Source: Nitrospinota bacterium
GTDB taxonomy: Bacteria; UBA8248
NCBI GenBank assembly: GCA_029937135.1
Contig: JAPYQX010000149.1
Location: forward strand, 1 to 7,260
DNA: 7,260 nt
Direction: 5' to 3'
Positions within the stretch are counted from its first letter, which is position 1. Each line of letters opens with the position of its first letter. The notes under the pieces were generated by a model. The model was not told the origin of the DNA, did no database searches, and saw only the letters and a list, made by a program, of their open reading frames with translations. Shown here one piece after another: positions 7,105 through 7,260 of the stretch. The translations under genes were made by a program, and so were the position numbers.

Positions 7105-7234
7105 CTTTGCCTCCAACGCGGGAATCAATTGTAATTTCGAATTTTAAGCCGACGCTCGGCGAAAAAATCCAGTCCGAGGGGGAAACCTAACAAAAAACGT
7201 GAATTTTGATCAAATGGCCGCTGCCAGTTTCCGG
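7105..7234 (-). promoter_or_regulatory. Leader and probable promoter region of the Rho_N-like gene
   Basis: This AT-richer stretch lies between the edge terminator and the ribosome site GGAGG. Reading the - strand, it holds two -10-like hexamers, TAAAAT (7146-7141) and TACAAT (7133-7128), each five of six to consensus, but without a good -35 at 16-18 bases. It also has a TTTGATCAAA palindrome (7205-7214) and a small GCCGA-CGC-TCGGC hairpin (7148-7160). A promoter is expected because a terminator lies immediately upstream, but its exact position is not resolved. Confidence 0.35.
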
Positions 7235-7260
7235 AAAAAAAGAGCCTCCCAGCACGGGAG
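7235..7260 (-). terminator. Partial Rho-independent terminator of an unseen - strand gene
   Basis: On the - strand the sequence reads CTCCC GTGCT GGGAGGCTC followed by seven Ts (7241-7235). The CTCCC/GGGAG stem (7260-7256 with 7250-7246) is visible. The right arm continues as GCTC, so the left arm probably extends as GAGC beyond the window edge to make a 9-bp stem. It would end a gene or operon lying to the right, and it separates that gene from the Rho_N-like gene. Confidence 0.7.

Overview
The window is GC-rich, densely coded bacterial DNA with no sign of phage, insertion sequence or CRISPR. It suggests a Gram-negative-type environmental proteobacterium or a related uncultured lineage. A complete-looking tripartite tricarboxylate transporter (TTT) cassette, a CheX-type phosphatase, an arsenosugar-type radical SAM enzyme and a small Rho_N/SAP-like protein of a kind I recall from delta-proteobacterial-type genomes sit side by side. 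The taxonomic guess is weak, because nothing in the window is a phylogenetic marker.

Layout: the left 3 kb is on the + strand and encodes a TTT solute uptake system: tctC (periplasmic binding protein, 5' end cut by the window), a strong GC hairpin, tctB (small membrane subunit) and tctA (large membrane subunit). The right 4.2 kb is entirely on the - strand and converges on tctA. Read in its own direction it contains: the end of a terminator for an unseen gene at the right edge, a small acidic/basic Rho_N-like protein, arsS (radical SAM), a 241-bp gap, cheX, a stand-alone CheY-like receiver, and a CPA1-type Na+/H+ antiporter whose apparent GTG start overlaps the receiver stop codon (TAGTG).

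Working together: TctC binds a carboxylate-type solute in the periplasm and delivers it to the TctAB membrane complex, which is driven by an ion gradient. The antiporter sets Na+/H+ gradients and pH, so its neighbourhood with a secondary transporter fits physiologically, although the two are divergently coded and probably regulated separately. The most unusual arrangement is cheX - receiver - antiporter. It puts a predicted phospho-aspartate phosphatase (ExxN motif intact) and a single-domain receiver (phospho-acceptor Asp and Lys intact, but the Mg2+-binding acidic pair replaced by Ser-Gln) directly upstream of, and possibly translationally coupled to, an ion antiporter. No kinase is in view. 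ArsS implies arsenic biotransformation, but its usual partner arsM is not in the window.
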